A stretch of 64,000 nucleotides of DNA from Dokdonia pacifica (GTDB lineage Bacteria > Bacteroidota > Bacteroidia > Flavobacteriales > Flavobacteriaceae), in assembly GCF_900188275.1 (NCBI RefSeq), contig NZ_FZNY01000011.1:62001-126000 (forward strand), read 5' to 3'. A model generated the notes under the pieces. That model made no database searches. It had not been told where the DNA came from and saw nothing but the letters and a program-made list of their open reading frames with translations. The position numbers were made by a program, and so were the translations under genes. This document shows, piece after piece, positions 17,388-25,874 of the stretch. Numbering within the stretch: the first letter of the stretch is position 1; each line of letters begins with the position of its first letter.

Positions 17388-18161
17388 ATGGCAAAAAAAC
17401 CACTTATTCTTATCACAAATGATGATGGAATTACTGCAAAAGGCATACGTACACTTATAGAAGTCATGCGTACTATAGGAGATATTATAGTTGTTGCCCC
17501 AGACAAACCTCAAAGTGCCATGGGACATGCCATTACTATAAATGACACGTTATACTGTGACCCTTTTGTTTTTGATCCAGAGGCAACGCATCAAGAATAT
17601 AGCTGCTCTGGCACCCCAGCCGATTGTGTAAAACTAGCCAATCAACAAATACTGGATAGAAAGCCAGATATTTGTGTAAGCGGTATCAATCATGGAAGTA
17701 ACTCATCTATCAATGTCATATATAGTGGTACAATGAGTGCTGCTGTAGAAGCAGGTGTAGAAGGCATTCCCGCTATTGGTTTTTCTTTATTAGACTATAG
17801 TGCAGATGCAAATTTTGAAGCTTGCAAGCCTTTTGTAAAATCTATTACAGAAAAAGTTTTAGAAAGCGGACTCCCCAAAGGTGTAGTTCTTAATGTAAAC
17901 ATTCCTAAACTTCCATTTGAGGAAATTAAGGGCACAAAAATATGCCGTCAAGCCAAAGCTATGTGGGTAGAAGATTTTGACAAGCGTACCAACCCTTATG
18001 GTCGCGATTATTATTGGCTTTCAGGCGAGTTCATTAATGAAGATAAAGGCGAAGACACCGATGAGTGGGCACTTGCACACGGATACGTAAGTATTGTCCC
18101 AACACAATTTGATCTCACAGCACACCATGCTATTCAAGAACTCAATAGTTGGGATCTTTAA
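17388..18161 (+). CDS. surE: 5'/3'-nucleotidase SurE
   Basis: 257 aa. The start ILITNDDGITAKGIRTLIEV contains the metal-binding NDDG motif, and VVAPDKPQSAMGHAIT, GTPADCVKLA and SGINHGSN are the other SurE signatures. SurE removes phosphate from 5' and 3' nucleoside monophosphates and short polyphosphates, with a divalent metal, in the cytoplasm. Length and motif order are normal. It is transcribed away from prc and lies upstream of a small membrane protein and lpxB, with a palindromic repeat in between. Confidence 0.96.
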   Translation: MAKKPLILITNDDGITAKGIRTLIEVMRTIGDIIVVAPDKPQSAMGHAITINDTLYCDPFVFDPEATHQEYSCSGTPADCVKLANQQILDRKPDICVSGINHGSNSSINVIYSGTMSAAVEAGVEGIPAIGFSLLDYSADANFEACKPFVKSITEKVLESGLPKGVVLNVNIPKLPFEEIKGTKICRQAKAMWVEDFDKRTNPYGRDYYWLSGEFINEDKGEDTDEWALAHGYVSIVPTQFDLTAHHAIQELNSWDL

Positions 18162-18191
18162 GCTTAAAATGATGTGAAAAAACAAACTTTA

Positions 18192-18211
18192 TACGCTTTC
18201 GCGAAAGCGTA
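18192..18211. repeat. Palindromic repeat, copy 4 (intergenic)
   Basis: Perfect TACGCTTTCGCGAAAGCGTA, extended by one base pair each side, 30 bp after the surE stop. Confidence 0.95.
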
Positions 18212-18237
18212 TACCACCACACCTCAAAAAGGATTGT

Positions 18238-18245
18238 TACTTTTG
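18238..18245 (+). promoter_or_regulatory. Bacteroidota-type -7 element before the lpxB transcript
   Basis: TACTTTTG matches TAnnTTTG and lies 23 nt before the ATG at 18269. No clear -33 element was seen. Confidence 0.4.
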
Positions 18246-18268
18246 TATAAATAATCGAACCCTTACCT

Positions 18269-18547
18269 ATGAAAAAAGACATCATCTCAGGAGCTATTAT
18301 TGGACTCATTGCCAACGTTATAGGAGTATATCTTTATATCCTGGCATTTTCTGATAACACCTTTGATGTAACCATTAAAAAATCGTTGGATGAGGGATAT
18401 TTTGGTAAGATTGTAACCCTTGGAGCCGTTTTAAATCTAGCTGTCTTTTTTCTATTTATAAAAAAGAAACAAGATCATAAAGCACGTGGCGTACTCACGA
18501 TTACTGTAATTATTGCTATCTTAATAATGGCACTTAAATTCTTATAA
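18269..18547 (+). CDS. Small inner-membrane protein
   Basis: 92 aa with three predicted membrane segments (about 6-27, 48-64 and 73-91), connected by a Lys-rich loop (IKKKQDHKAR). No domain recognised. It ends 1 bp before the TTG start of lpxB, so the two are almost certainly co-translated. Short proteins of this kind next to lpxB and surE are familiar in flavobacteria; a role with lipid A synthesis is only inferred from position. Confidence 0.75.
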   Translation: MKKDIISGAIIGLIANVIGVYLYILAFSDNTFDVTIKKSLDEGYFGKIVTLGAVLNLAVFFLFIKKKQDHKARGVLTITVIIAILIMALKFL

Positions 18548-18548
18548 T

Positions 18549-19676
18549 TTGAAATATTACATACTTGTAGGAGAAGCTAGTGGAGATTTGCACGGATCAA
18601 ATCTTATGAAGGCTTTATATCATGAAGATCCAGAAGCAGATATTCGTTTTTGGGGTGGTGATCTCATGCAAGAAGCAGGTGGTACACTTGTGACACATTA
18701 TAAGGAACGCGCTTTTATGGGATTTATAGAAATTCTAAAAAATCTCTTTACCATTTTAGGTTTTATAAGCGCTTGTAAAAAAGATATTGCTGCATTTCAT
18801 CCTGATGTGATTGTATTTATTGATAATTCTGGTTTTAACTTACGTATTGCCAAATGGGCCAAAGCTCAAGGATATAACACACATTATTATATTAGTCCGC
18901 AGGTATGGGCCTCCCGTGCTGGTCGTGTCAAAACAATTAAAGCAACCATAGATCATATGTATGTGATCTTACCTTTTGTAGAAAGTTTTTATACCAAATA
19001 CCAATATCCTGTACAATTTGTAGGGCACCCGCTTATAGATGCTATTTCGGGACGTACCCAAGCAGACCCAGAAGTATTTGCCAAAGAGCATGACTTAGAT
19101 GAGCGCCCGATGATTGCTTTACTACCTGGAAGTCGTAAGCAAGAAATTAATGCCATGCTCAGTGTGATGTTAAGTGTCGTAGATGCGTATCCTGAATACC
19201 AATTTGTGATTGCTGGTGCACCAAGTCAAGAGGCTTCTTTCTATGAACCATTTCTTAAAGACGCACATGTACGCTTAATCATGAACAAAACCTATGACGT
19301 ACTAAGTTTTGCCAATGCTGCCCTCGTTACTTCAGGTACGGCTACGTTAGAAGCAGCCCTGTTTAAAGTTCCGCAAGTAGTATGTTATAAAGGAAGTCGA
19401 ATCTCTTATGAAATTGCCAAACGAATTATTAAACTTGACTATATTTCTTTGGTGAATTTAATTATGAATAAAGAAGTCGTGACAGAATTGATCCAAAATG
19501 ACTTTACCACTAAAACATTAAAAGCAGCATTAACTCAAATATTAGATGACTATCAACGCGGACAAATATTTGCAGATTACTATGATCTGGAACAAAAATT
19601 AGGAGGTCGTGGAGCAAGCTCGAAAACTGCAAAATTGATTGTGGAAAATAGTAAGAAGTCGGCAGTCGGTAGTTGA
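18549..19676 (+). CDS. lpxB: Lipid-A-disaccharide synthase
   Basis: 375 aa. It joins UDP-2,3-diacylglucosamine and lipid X to form the lipid A disaccharide on the inner face of the inner membrane. The start YYILVGEASGDLHGSNLM carries the GEASGDLHG motif; IDNSGFNLRIAKWAK, YYISPQVWASR and LLPGSRKQEI are also typical of this GT19 family. The start is TTG at 18549, directly after the preceding stop; no ATG occurs nearby, and the family begins at this point. Length is normal. Confidence 0.95.
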   Translation: MKYYILVGEASGDLHGSNLMKALYHEDPEADIRFWGGDLMQEAGGTLVTHYKERAFMGFIEILKNLFTILGFISACKKDIAAFHPDVIVFIDNSGFNLRIAKWAKAQGYNTHYYISPQVWASRAGRVKTIKATIDHMYVILPFVESFYTKYQYPVQFVGHPLIDAISGRTQADPEVFAKEHDLDERPMIALLPGSRKQEINAMLSVMLSVVDAYPEYQFVIAGAPSQEASFYEPFLKDAHVRLIMNKTYDVLSFANAALVTSGTATLEAALFKVPQVVCYKGSRISYEIAKRIIKLDYISLVNLIMNKEVVTELIQNDFTTKTLKAALTQILDDYQRGQIFADYYDLEQKLGGRGASSKTAKLIVENSKKSAVGS

Positions 19677-19802
19677 GGATTTTGGTACTATATCCTTTCG
19701 GAAAATCACACTATCTGTTTCTTCTTAAAAAAGATTTAAATAGTATAACCCGCTATTTGAAGTCAATATTCTATACTCTTTTTTCTATTCTCTTTAAAAA
19801 AC

Positions 19803-19810
19803 TATATTTG
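19803..19810 (+). promoter_or_regulatory. Bacteroidota-type -7 element before the NlpC/P60 gene
   Basis: TATATTTG matches TAnnTTTG, 32 nt before the ATG at 19843. Confidence 0.45.
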
Positions 19811-19842
19811 TTTTACCCAAATTATTTAACAACACCTACTTT

Positions 19843-20316
19843 ATGAAAAAACTATTCCTTTTCCTTTTTACAGCAGCTTTACTCACCTCTTGCGGAGGTT
19901 CTAAAAAAGCAGTCTCCAAAAACCGTACAATTCCTAAAACCGAACGTGTGGTGTTACATGCTCAGGCATTTAGTGGAACTAAGTATAAATTTGGAGGTAC
20001 CACATCCAAAGGAATGGATTGTTCAGGACTGGTATATGTTGCGTTTCAAAAAGAAAATATTGTCTTGCCACGCGTATCTCGTGATATGGCAAAAAAGGGG
20101 AAACCAATTTCTAAAAGCAGTGCTAAAGCGGGAGATTTGGTGTTTTTTAGAACCAATAAAAACAGCCGTAATATCAACCACGTAGGCTTAGTGACTGCTG
20201 TAAAAGGAGGAGAGATTTATTTCATCCATTCCACCACTTCCAGAGGCGTACTCACCTCATCTCTAGATGAAAAATACTGGAAACGTGCATTTGTAGAAGT
20301 ACGAAGAGTGATATAA
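19843..20316 (+). CDS. NlpC/P60 (C40) peptidoglycan endopeptidase lipoprotein
   Basis: 157 aa. The lipoprotein signal ends in LLTSCGG (Cys16). A single NlpC/P60 domain follows: YKFGGTTSKGMDCSGLV holds the catalytic Cys, NINHVGLV the catalytic His, and IHSTTSRGV the third polar residue. The enzyme should cut D-Glu to diamino-acid bonds in cell-wall stem peptides from an outer-membrane anchor. No SH3 or LysM targeting domain is present, as in E. coli Spr/MepS, which it resembles in size. It is convergent with the Hsp70-like gene. Confidence 0.93.
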   Translation: MKKLFLFLFTAALLTSCGGSKKAVSKNRTIPKTERVVLHAQAFSGTKYKFGGTTSKGMDCSGLVYVAFQKENIVLPRVSRDMAKKGKPISKSSAKAGDLVFFRTNKNSRNINHVGLVTAVKGGEIYFIHSTTSRGVLTSSLDEKYWKRAFVEVRRVI

Positions 20317-20321
20317 AACAA

Positions 20322-22796
20322 CTATTCAATTCCCAAAGATTTTTTACTTATTTCTGGTCCGGAATCGGATGCAGAACGCTTAGGAAGTTCACATATAGCA
20401 GCCATTTCAGAAACAATATATTTTAATTCTATATAATTACCCTCTTTTGAAACTTCTCTTCCTTTCATTGACAGTTCATCCCAACGTTTCTTGTCTTTAA
20501 TTTTATCACCTCTAACTTTTAAAAGCAAGGCAAAGAAAATATCCTGATAGCGTTTTGGATTATTATTAAAAGCATCATTTGCAAGCTGCTCTAACTCGGC
20601 GGCTTTGGATTTGATAAGGTTTTTATTGTTACTATTAATTAGCTCATGCTCTTTGCTAAGGAAGTCTTCAAACTGTACTTTTTGATTCTCATCTGCAAAT
20701 GCAGCATTCTGAAGATAATGAGTTTTTGCGGCCTTGAGATTTTCTAATTCTTCAAGTATATTGCGATGATTTAACAAGCGGTCAAACCGTTGTACCAAAG
20801 TGCGTTTATCATCATCTATTCTGTAAAGAATATCTGTTTGAATATCATTTTGATTTTCTATAGCAACGCCGTACAAAGTGACTAATTCATTTTGAATACT
20901 ATGTAATTCTCGTATCACCGACTCTCTATTATCAGTATTTTCTTCCTCGTATTTTTCTTGATTAATTCGGTTTATATACGATTGAATCTCAGCAATTATC
21001 TTATCGTAATTAATTGGATTCTTAGAGGGGTTAAACACTTGAAAATCCGAATACCCAATGGAAGGAATACTAATATTAATAGTTAAATCGCGAGATTCTG
21101 AGATTTGAAAATCGAGTTGAATATCTAATCCTTTCACCAAATCCTGACTCATTTTATCACTTCTAATCTCGATATATCCTATCGTAAGATTACTCGCAGC
21201 AGAATTTCCAGAGGCTCCTTCTAATATGTTTATGATTAATTTATCACCACTATTTTTTAAGATACTTTTTGAAGCTTTTTTATAGATACTTCGTTTTAAA
21301 GGTAGAATCTTATTTTTTGTAAAAATGGATTCTAGCAAGGTTTCTCCACCATCTCCATCTAGTTCGATACTAATATCTGCTGGAAGTGGCTGACCATTGA
21401 TACGATACAATCCTTGTGATATTTTAACTTCTTGTATGCTTCCAATAGTCTGTTGTCTCTTATCAAATAGTTGGACTTTAAATAGATTTTGCATCTTTTT
21501 CTCCAAGGGTACAAACGCACTAAACTTATTAGAAAATTCTTTCAATCCAGAGTCAAACCCATCTACGTTAGTGATTTGGTAGAATTTTGCTTTTTTAGAA
21601 TCGGTCTTCCCTAAGATTAATTCTTCTTCGTCATTACTTTGCGTTTCATAAACGAGTTGTAAATCGACACGTTCATTTTTCTTTACCGTTTCTATTTGAT
21701 CTGGAGTTGCTTCTTCTAATTTGGTTTCTACAGATCCTGCATAGTAAGCAGCACCTAATACAATAGCCGTTGTAGGGTCCATTGTGGTATCTACTATAGT
21801 TTGAGATTTTTCCTTGAGTTGTTTCCTAATTAATGGGATATAAGTTGTTCCTCCTACTAATACAATACGATTAATGCCTTCAAAAGATAGATTATTCTTG
21901 TCGAGTAGTTTCTCTATTAAATGATAACTTCGATTAAAATGGATCATCATAATTTGATCAATTTCGGCTTTTGTAATGGTCACATCTGTATCAATATCCA
22001 GTTGCTCACTATATACCTCAAAGGTGTATTCATTCTGTAGGGATAATATCTTTTTGGCCTCTTCTGCATAAGAAATAAAAGAACTCATTCCGGCAGCATC
22101 TTCTTGATGAATTAATTGTTCATATAACTTTTCTTTCCCAGTTTCATTTTCAATGGGCTTACAAATCAGATCACGTACAATATCTTGATCTATATCTTTT
22201 CCTCCCATATAATTATCACCTTCGTGATCAATGACGTCAAGAATCCCATTACGCATTTGCACTAATGCAACATCAAAAGTACCTCCTCCGTAGTCATATA
22301 CCAGCCATTTATCTTCTTTGGCAAATTCGGTGCCTTCGGCATTTGCATAGGCAAGACAGGCAGCAATAGGTTCCTGTAATAGCACTACTTCTTCTAAACC
22401 TGCTCGACGAGCAGCTTCTTTGGTGGCATTACTCTGGATCGTATCAAAGGACGCTGGAATCGTGACGACAGCACTACTGGTTCCGCTTTCGCGAAAGCGT
22501 AATAATTCTTCTATTACTGCTTGTGATAACCGTACAGGGTCAATTTGCTTTTGTAAACTCCTTGCATTTGCCCCCATTAATCGTTTAAAATTCATCTGAA
22601 CTATACCCGGTCGAGTTTGTAATAATGATAGGGCTTTATCACCTACAATATATTTGTCTTTACGCATGGCAACAGCACTCGGTAACGTCTCTTTTAGATT
22701 AAGCGGATTTTTATGAATAATCACCTTCCCATTTTCATAGGTAGCAATAGCGCTATTTGTTGTGCCAAGATCGATTCCAACATTAATATACTTCAT
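20322..22796 (-). CDS. Hsp70-family (DnaK-like) protein with long divergent C-terminus
   Basis: 824 aa from the Met at 22796, chosen because Hsp70 proteins begin MKYINVGIDLGTTNS-like; a Met five codons upstream is less likely. The ATPase half is complete: VGIDLGTTNSAIA (phosphate 1), VTIPASFDTIQ, YDYGGGTFDVAL (phosphate 2) and VLVGGTTYIPLIR (adenosine). After about residue 370 the canonical substrate-binding domain is replaced by divergent beta segments and a long helical tail. It is not the housekeeping DnaK. It is divergent from two paralogous membrane proteins, 90 bp away, which may be its clients or partners. A palindromic repeat is read as LRFRESG near residue 100. Confidence 0.9.
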   Translation of the reverse strand: MKYINVGIDLGTTNSAIATYENGKVIIHKNPLNLKETLPSAVAMRKDKYIVGDKALSLLQTRPGIVQMNFKRLMGANARSLQKQIDPVRLSQAVIEELLRFRESGTSSAVVTIPASFDTIQSNATKEAARRAGLEEVVLLQEPIAACLAYANAEGTEFAKEDKWLVYDYGGGTFDVALVQMRNGILDVIDHEGDNYMGGKDIDQDIVRDLICKPIENETGKEKLYEQLIHQEDAAGMSSFISYAEEAKKILSLQNEYTFEVYSEQLDIDTDVTITKAEIDQIMMIHFNRSYHLIEKLLDKNNLSFEGINRIVLVGGTTYIPLIRKQLKEKSQTIVDTTMDPTTAIVLGAAYYAGSVETKLEEATPDQIETVKKNERVDLQLVYETQSNDEEELILGKTDSKKAKFYQITNVDGFDSGLKEFSNKFSAFVPLEKKMQNLFKVQLFDKRQQTIGSIQEVKISQGLYRINGQPLPADISIELDGDGGETLLESIFTKNKILPLKRSIYKKASKSILKNSGDKLIINILEGASGNSAASNLTIGYIEIRSDKMSQDLVKGLDIQLDFQISESRDLTINISIPSIGYSDFQVFNPSKNPINYDKIIAEIQSYINRINQEKYEEENTDNRESVIRELHSIQNELVTLYGVAIENQNDIQTDILYRIDDDKRTLVQRFDRLLNHRNILEELENLKAAKTHYLQNAAFADENQKVQFEDFLSKEHELINSNNKNLIKSKAAELEQLANDAFNNNPKRYQDIFFALLLKVRGDKIKDKKRWDELSMKGREVSKEGNYIELKYIVSEMAAICELPKRSASDSGPEISKKSLGIE
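22482..22501. repeat. Palindromic repeat, copy 5 (in Hsp70-like gene)
   Basis: TCCGCTTTCGCGAAAGCGTA: exact 14-bp core, one mismatch to the 20-mer. It encodes LRFRES in the ATPase domain on the minus strand. Confidence 0.92.
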
Positions 22797-22885
22797 ACTG
22801 CTAATATACAATCTGGAAGATAATTTTTCATTGATTTATACTATTGAAATAGAAATGGTTTTAAGATTTTGATTAGATTAGTGAA

Positions 22886-24235
22886 GTGGATTTTAAGGAT
22901 TATTTATCTATTTCAAAATCAATGGCTAATAAGCCATTTACAGCATTAACAACTGCAGAAGCAAACCGTGTTGAGAAGCAGTTGCGTTTAGAATCCAAAT
23001 TATCTCAAGATCCCGAAAAGGAAGTACTTTTACACTTTATTGAAGCGATACACAACCATCCAGCGGGCTTAGATTTTTTAGTGGGCAACCCGAACATTAC
23101 ACATGTCCTTTTTAAAAAGCCTAAAAAATTAAATACATCTGCACGCATGCAGGTGTATGATTATGATCACTCACACATAAAGCAATTCTTTACATCATGT
23201 CTTTTATCTGAACTTTTAGAAACGGTAGGTTCAGAATTTCAAACAAACAAATTTACACGGCTTTTTGAGCTCGTAAAATTTCATAGGTTTTTACCTGATG
23301 CTGTTGTACTTGATATCATAAAGCGTATTCATGCAAGGCTTGATTATATACAGAGCAAACTAGATGCTAGATTAGAAAGTGCTAGTCAAGATATTCATGA
23401 CCTAAAATCTATGGTCATTTATCTTGGCGATGAACCCTTAAAGGCTAGATGGACAAAAATGCGTGTGGTAGGCATTCAGGTAACACTTGCAGATGATGAG
23501 ACAGGAGGAAGTACTTTAAACTGGATCAATAATTATTTTGATGCCTTATTTGATACAACTCCCAAAACAGAATTTGAACGTGAGAAAAGAGGGGAATTAC
23601 TAAGAGGATGCAATTGTGCCATGGGTTTTATCGTTTTGATGTTTGCTTTTTTTGGTATCGTGATTTGGATTTTTACGGCAACCTACAAGTCTTCTAAGGT
23701 AAAAAAGCCCGAATTAAAAGCAATTGAAAGTACAACTTGGGATCTCCCTAAAGAATTAGCTACGTTCCGATATGATAAATTCACCACTATTTATGATATA
23801 AAACGTCCTGAGACAAATTCGGATAAATTAGGAAACGATTTTTTATCTGGAAAGATACCTTCGGTACTGGCAAATGCTTTTATCGTAAATACAACAACGA
23901 GTGATATGATTGTTTTCTCAACAAGTTGGAACCGATCAATGACTATCTTAAAACCCACCTCCAAATATATTCGTGCGGGAGACTCTATAAGATGGTCTTC
24001 ATTTTTAGGGACACGATTATATATAGGGAAAAGGCCCAAACTAATCATTCAGCAAAACAGCGATAATCTTGCACTTAAATTTAGATTTATGGAAATAAAC
24101 AGAAACGCAAGAAAACTGGTAAGAAAAGAGTTTTATTTTAAAGGAACATTAACTGTACGTGATTCACTGGGTTCTTTTTATTTAGATGCTACTGACACCT
24201 TAGAGCTTTCTTCTGATCATAACACTACTGAATGA
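22886..24235 (+). CDS. Membrane protein, tandem paralog 1, Hsp70-associated
   Basis: 449 aa with a GTG start at 22886; MDFKDYLSISKS then aligns with MNFYDFLRTSKT of the next protein. A helical N-terminal domain of about 235 residues shares motifs with the paralog (ANRVEKQLRLESKL; GLDFLVGNPN). A conserved LRGCNC (about 238-243) precedes one membrane segment (about 245-267). The roughly 180-residue C-terminal part is probably extracytoplasmic. No known family was recognised. It overlaps the paralog by ATGA and is divergent from the Hsp70-like gene, so an assembly or quality-control relation is inferred. Confidence 0.8.
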   Translation: MDFKDYLSISKSMANKPFTALTTAEANRVEKQLRLESKLSQDPEKEVLLHFIEAIHNHPAGLDFLVGNPNITHVLFKKPKKLNTSARMQVYDYDHSHIKQFFTSCLLSELLETVGSEFQTNKFTRLFELVKFHRFLPDAVVLDIIKRIHARLDYIQSKLDARLESASQDIHDLKSMVIYLGDEPLKARWTKMRVVGIQVTLADDETGGSTLNWINNYFDALFDTTPKTEFEREKRGELLRGCNCAMGFIVLMFAFFGIVIWIFTATYKSSKVKKPELKAIESTTWDLPKELATFRYDKFTTIYDIKRPETNSDKLGNDFLSGKIPSVLANAFIVNTTTSDMIVFSTSWNRSMTILKPTSKYIRAGDSIRWSSFLGTRLYIGKRPKLIIQQNSDNLALKFRFMEINRNARKLVRKEFYFKGTLTVRDSLGSFYLDATDTLELSSDHNTTE

Positions 24236-25680
24236 ATTTTTACGATTTTTTACGCACTTCCAAAACCCGTGATCCCAAACGCTTTTCCGATCTAACAGAG
24301 ACCGAGATGAATCGCATTGAGAAAGAGTTGCGATTGGAAAACAAACTGGATAGTACCTCGGGGTCGGAGGCCTTATTAAATTTTATAAAAGCATTACAAG
24401 AACATGCTTCAGGGCTTGATTTTCTGATAGCTAATCCTAATTTAGCACAAGCTATCTTTTTAGAAAAGCCTCGTTTCAATACATCGGAAAGGATGCAACT
24501 TGAAGCATATCAAAAAATGGATATGCAGCGCTTTTTTGATCACATTTTACACACAGAACTTGAAAATGCGATAGGAGAAGCCACTGCAAAAAATCAATAT
24601 GCGAGATTAGCTCACATTGCAAAATTCAACCGGTATCTTCCAGAAACCATCACCTTATTATTAAAATCAAAAGCTTCAGATATGTTGATGCTTATTGAAA
24701 CACGCGTAAAAGGGGGAGTGATGAATGTGTATAAAGAATTGGAAGCCATAAAGCCTATTCTTATTTTTCTGGGAGATCAACATTTGATTCAAAAAGAAAA
24801 GACCGTTCAAAACATGGTCCTAAGCAATTCTCTAAAAAAGGCAGGTGAACCAGGGATTGTTGCATTTTTTAGTGCATTAGACGATTTTTTTGATGCTATT
24901 GGCACTCGATCTAATAACCTTATTGAAAAAGAAAAGAAGAGAGAGACCTTACGAGGTTGCGGTTGTGTTTTTATGTTTCTTCTTAGTCTCACTTTATTTG
25001 CTTTCCTATTTGTAAAGTATGTTTTGATAGAACCTCCTGTAAAAATGACCTCCAAAGAGTATCCTGCAAACCATAGGCGTTCGGATAAATTTCCAGCATA
25101 TCTCACCGATTTTGATCGCTCTGACATTAAGGAATATCAATATGTAGGTCCGCCTTATAAACGAGGAGTTCCATTAGATAAGCAGTTTGGATCTTATCCC
25201 AAAGAGATGACATTAGAACAAGGGCCATCAATTACCAACAATTCATCATATGATCTCATTATTTTTTCAAATGAAAATCAGTTTACAACTGAAAATGCGC
25301 CTAGTGCAGCAGCTACTTATATTGCATCGGGTGAGGATGGACATGCGGGCTTTTTTTATGTAAACAGGCTTTATTTTGGGGATAGTCTTTCATTATTTAA
25401 TACCCGTTATGATGAAGCTAGTGAGGAAACTATTGATAGTCTTTCTTTATTTGAAACAGATTATATTAAAAACAATGGAACGACCAAACGGTTTCTAGTA
25501 CAACCCTCATTTTCTAGAGAAGCTATTTCCTATCGCACTATTTTTAGAAGCCGATCTCCCATCACTATTCGTGACACTTTAGATCGTTTACTTTTTGATG
25601 GAACTGGAAGTATTATCGTATTTGATCGAGATAGTATTCAAAAAACACAAAGACTTCCTTTTATATTTCCACCTCTATAG
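24232..25680 (+). CDS. Membrane protein, tandem paralog 2, Hsp70-associated
   Basis: 482 aa; starts at the ATG overlapping the previous stop. It has the same build as its paralog: N-terminal helical domain (MNRIEKELRLENKL; GLDFLIANPN; FNTSERMQ), LRGCGC at about 238-243, one membrane segment (about 245-265) and an extracytoplasmic domain ending in IFPPL. Similarity is clear in the N-terminal half and weak in the C-terminal half, where only scattered pieces match (NNSSYDLIIFS against NTTTSDMIVFS). The conserved Cys pair at the membrane edge suggests a shared lipid, metal or disulfide feature. Function unknown. Confidence 0.8.
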   Translation: MNFYDFLRTSKTRDPKRFSDLTETEMNRIEKELRLENKLDSTSGSEALLNFIKALQEHASGLDFLIANPNLAQAIFLEKPRFNTSERMQLEAYQKMDMQRFFDHILHTELENAIGEATAKNQYARLAHIAKFNRYLPETITLLLKSKASDMLMLIETRVKGGVMNVYKELEAIKPILIFLGDQHLIQKEKTVQNMVLSNSLKKAGEPGIVAFFSALDDFFDAIGTRSNNLIEKEKKRETLRGCGCVFMFLLSLTLFAFLFVKYVLIEPPVKMTSKEYPANHRRSDKFPAYLTDFDRSDIKEYQYVGPPYKRGVPLDKQFGSYPKEMTLEQGPSITNNSSYDLIIFSNENQFTTENAPSAAATYIASGEDGHAGFFYVNRLYFGDSLSLFNTRYDEASEETIDSLSLFETDYIKNNGTTKRFLVQPSFSREAISYRTIFRSRSPITIRDTLDRLLFDGTGSIIVFDRDSIQKTQRLPFIFPPL

Positions 25681-25874
25681 CTGTTTTTGGATTGATGAAA
25701 CGTTTTCAATGCTGTATTATGGTTTCCCGTAATGAACACTTTCTCATATTTATTACATTAGTACATCCTTAATCTACCTTACATTAATTCGGTTACAAAC
25801 AACAACAATCTAGTTTACTGAAAATCAATATATTTATTATAATTATTTTATCATAAACATAAAAATTCAAAGTC

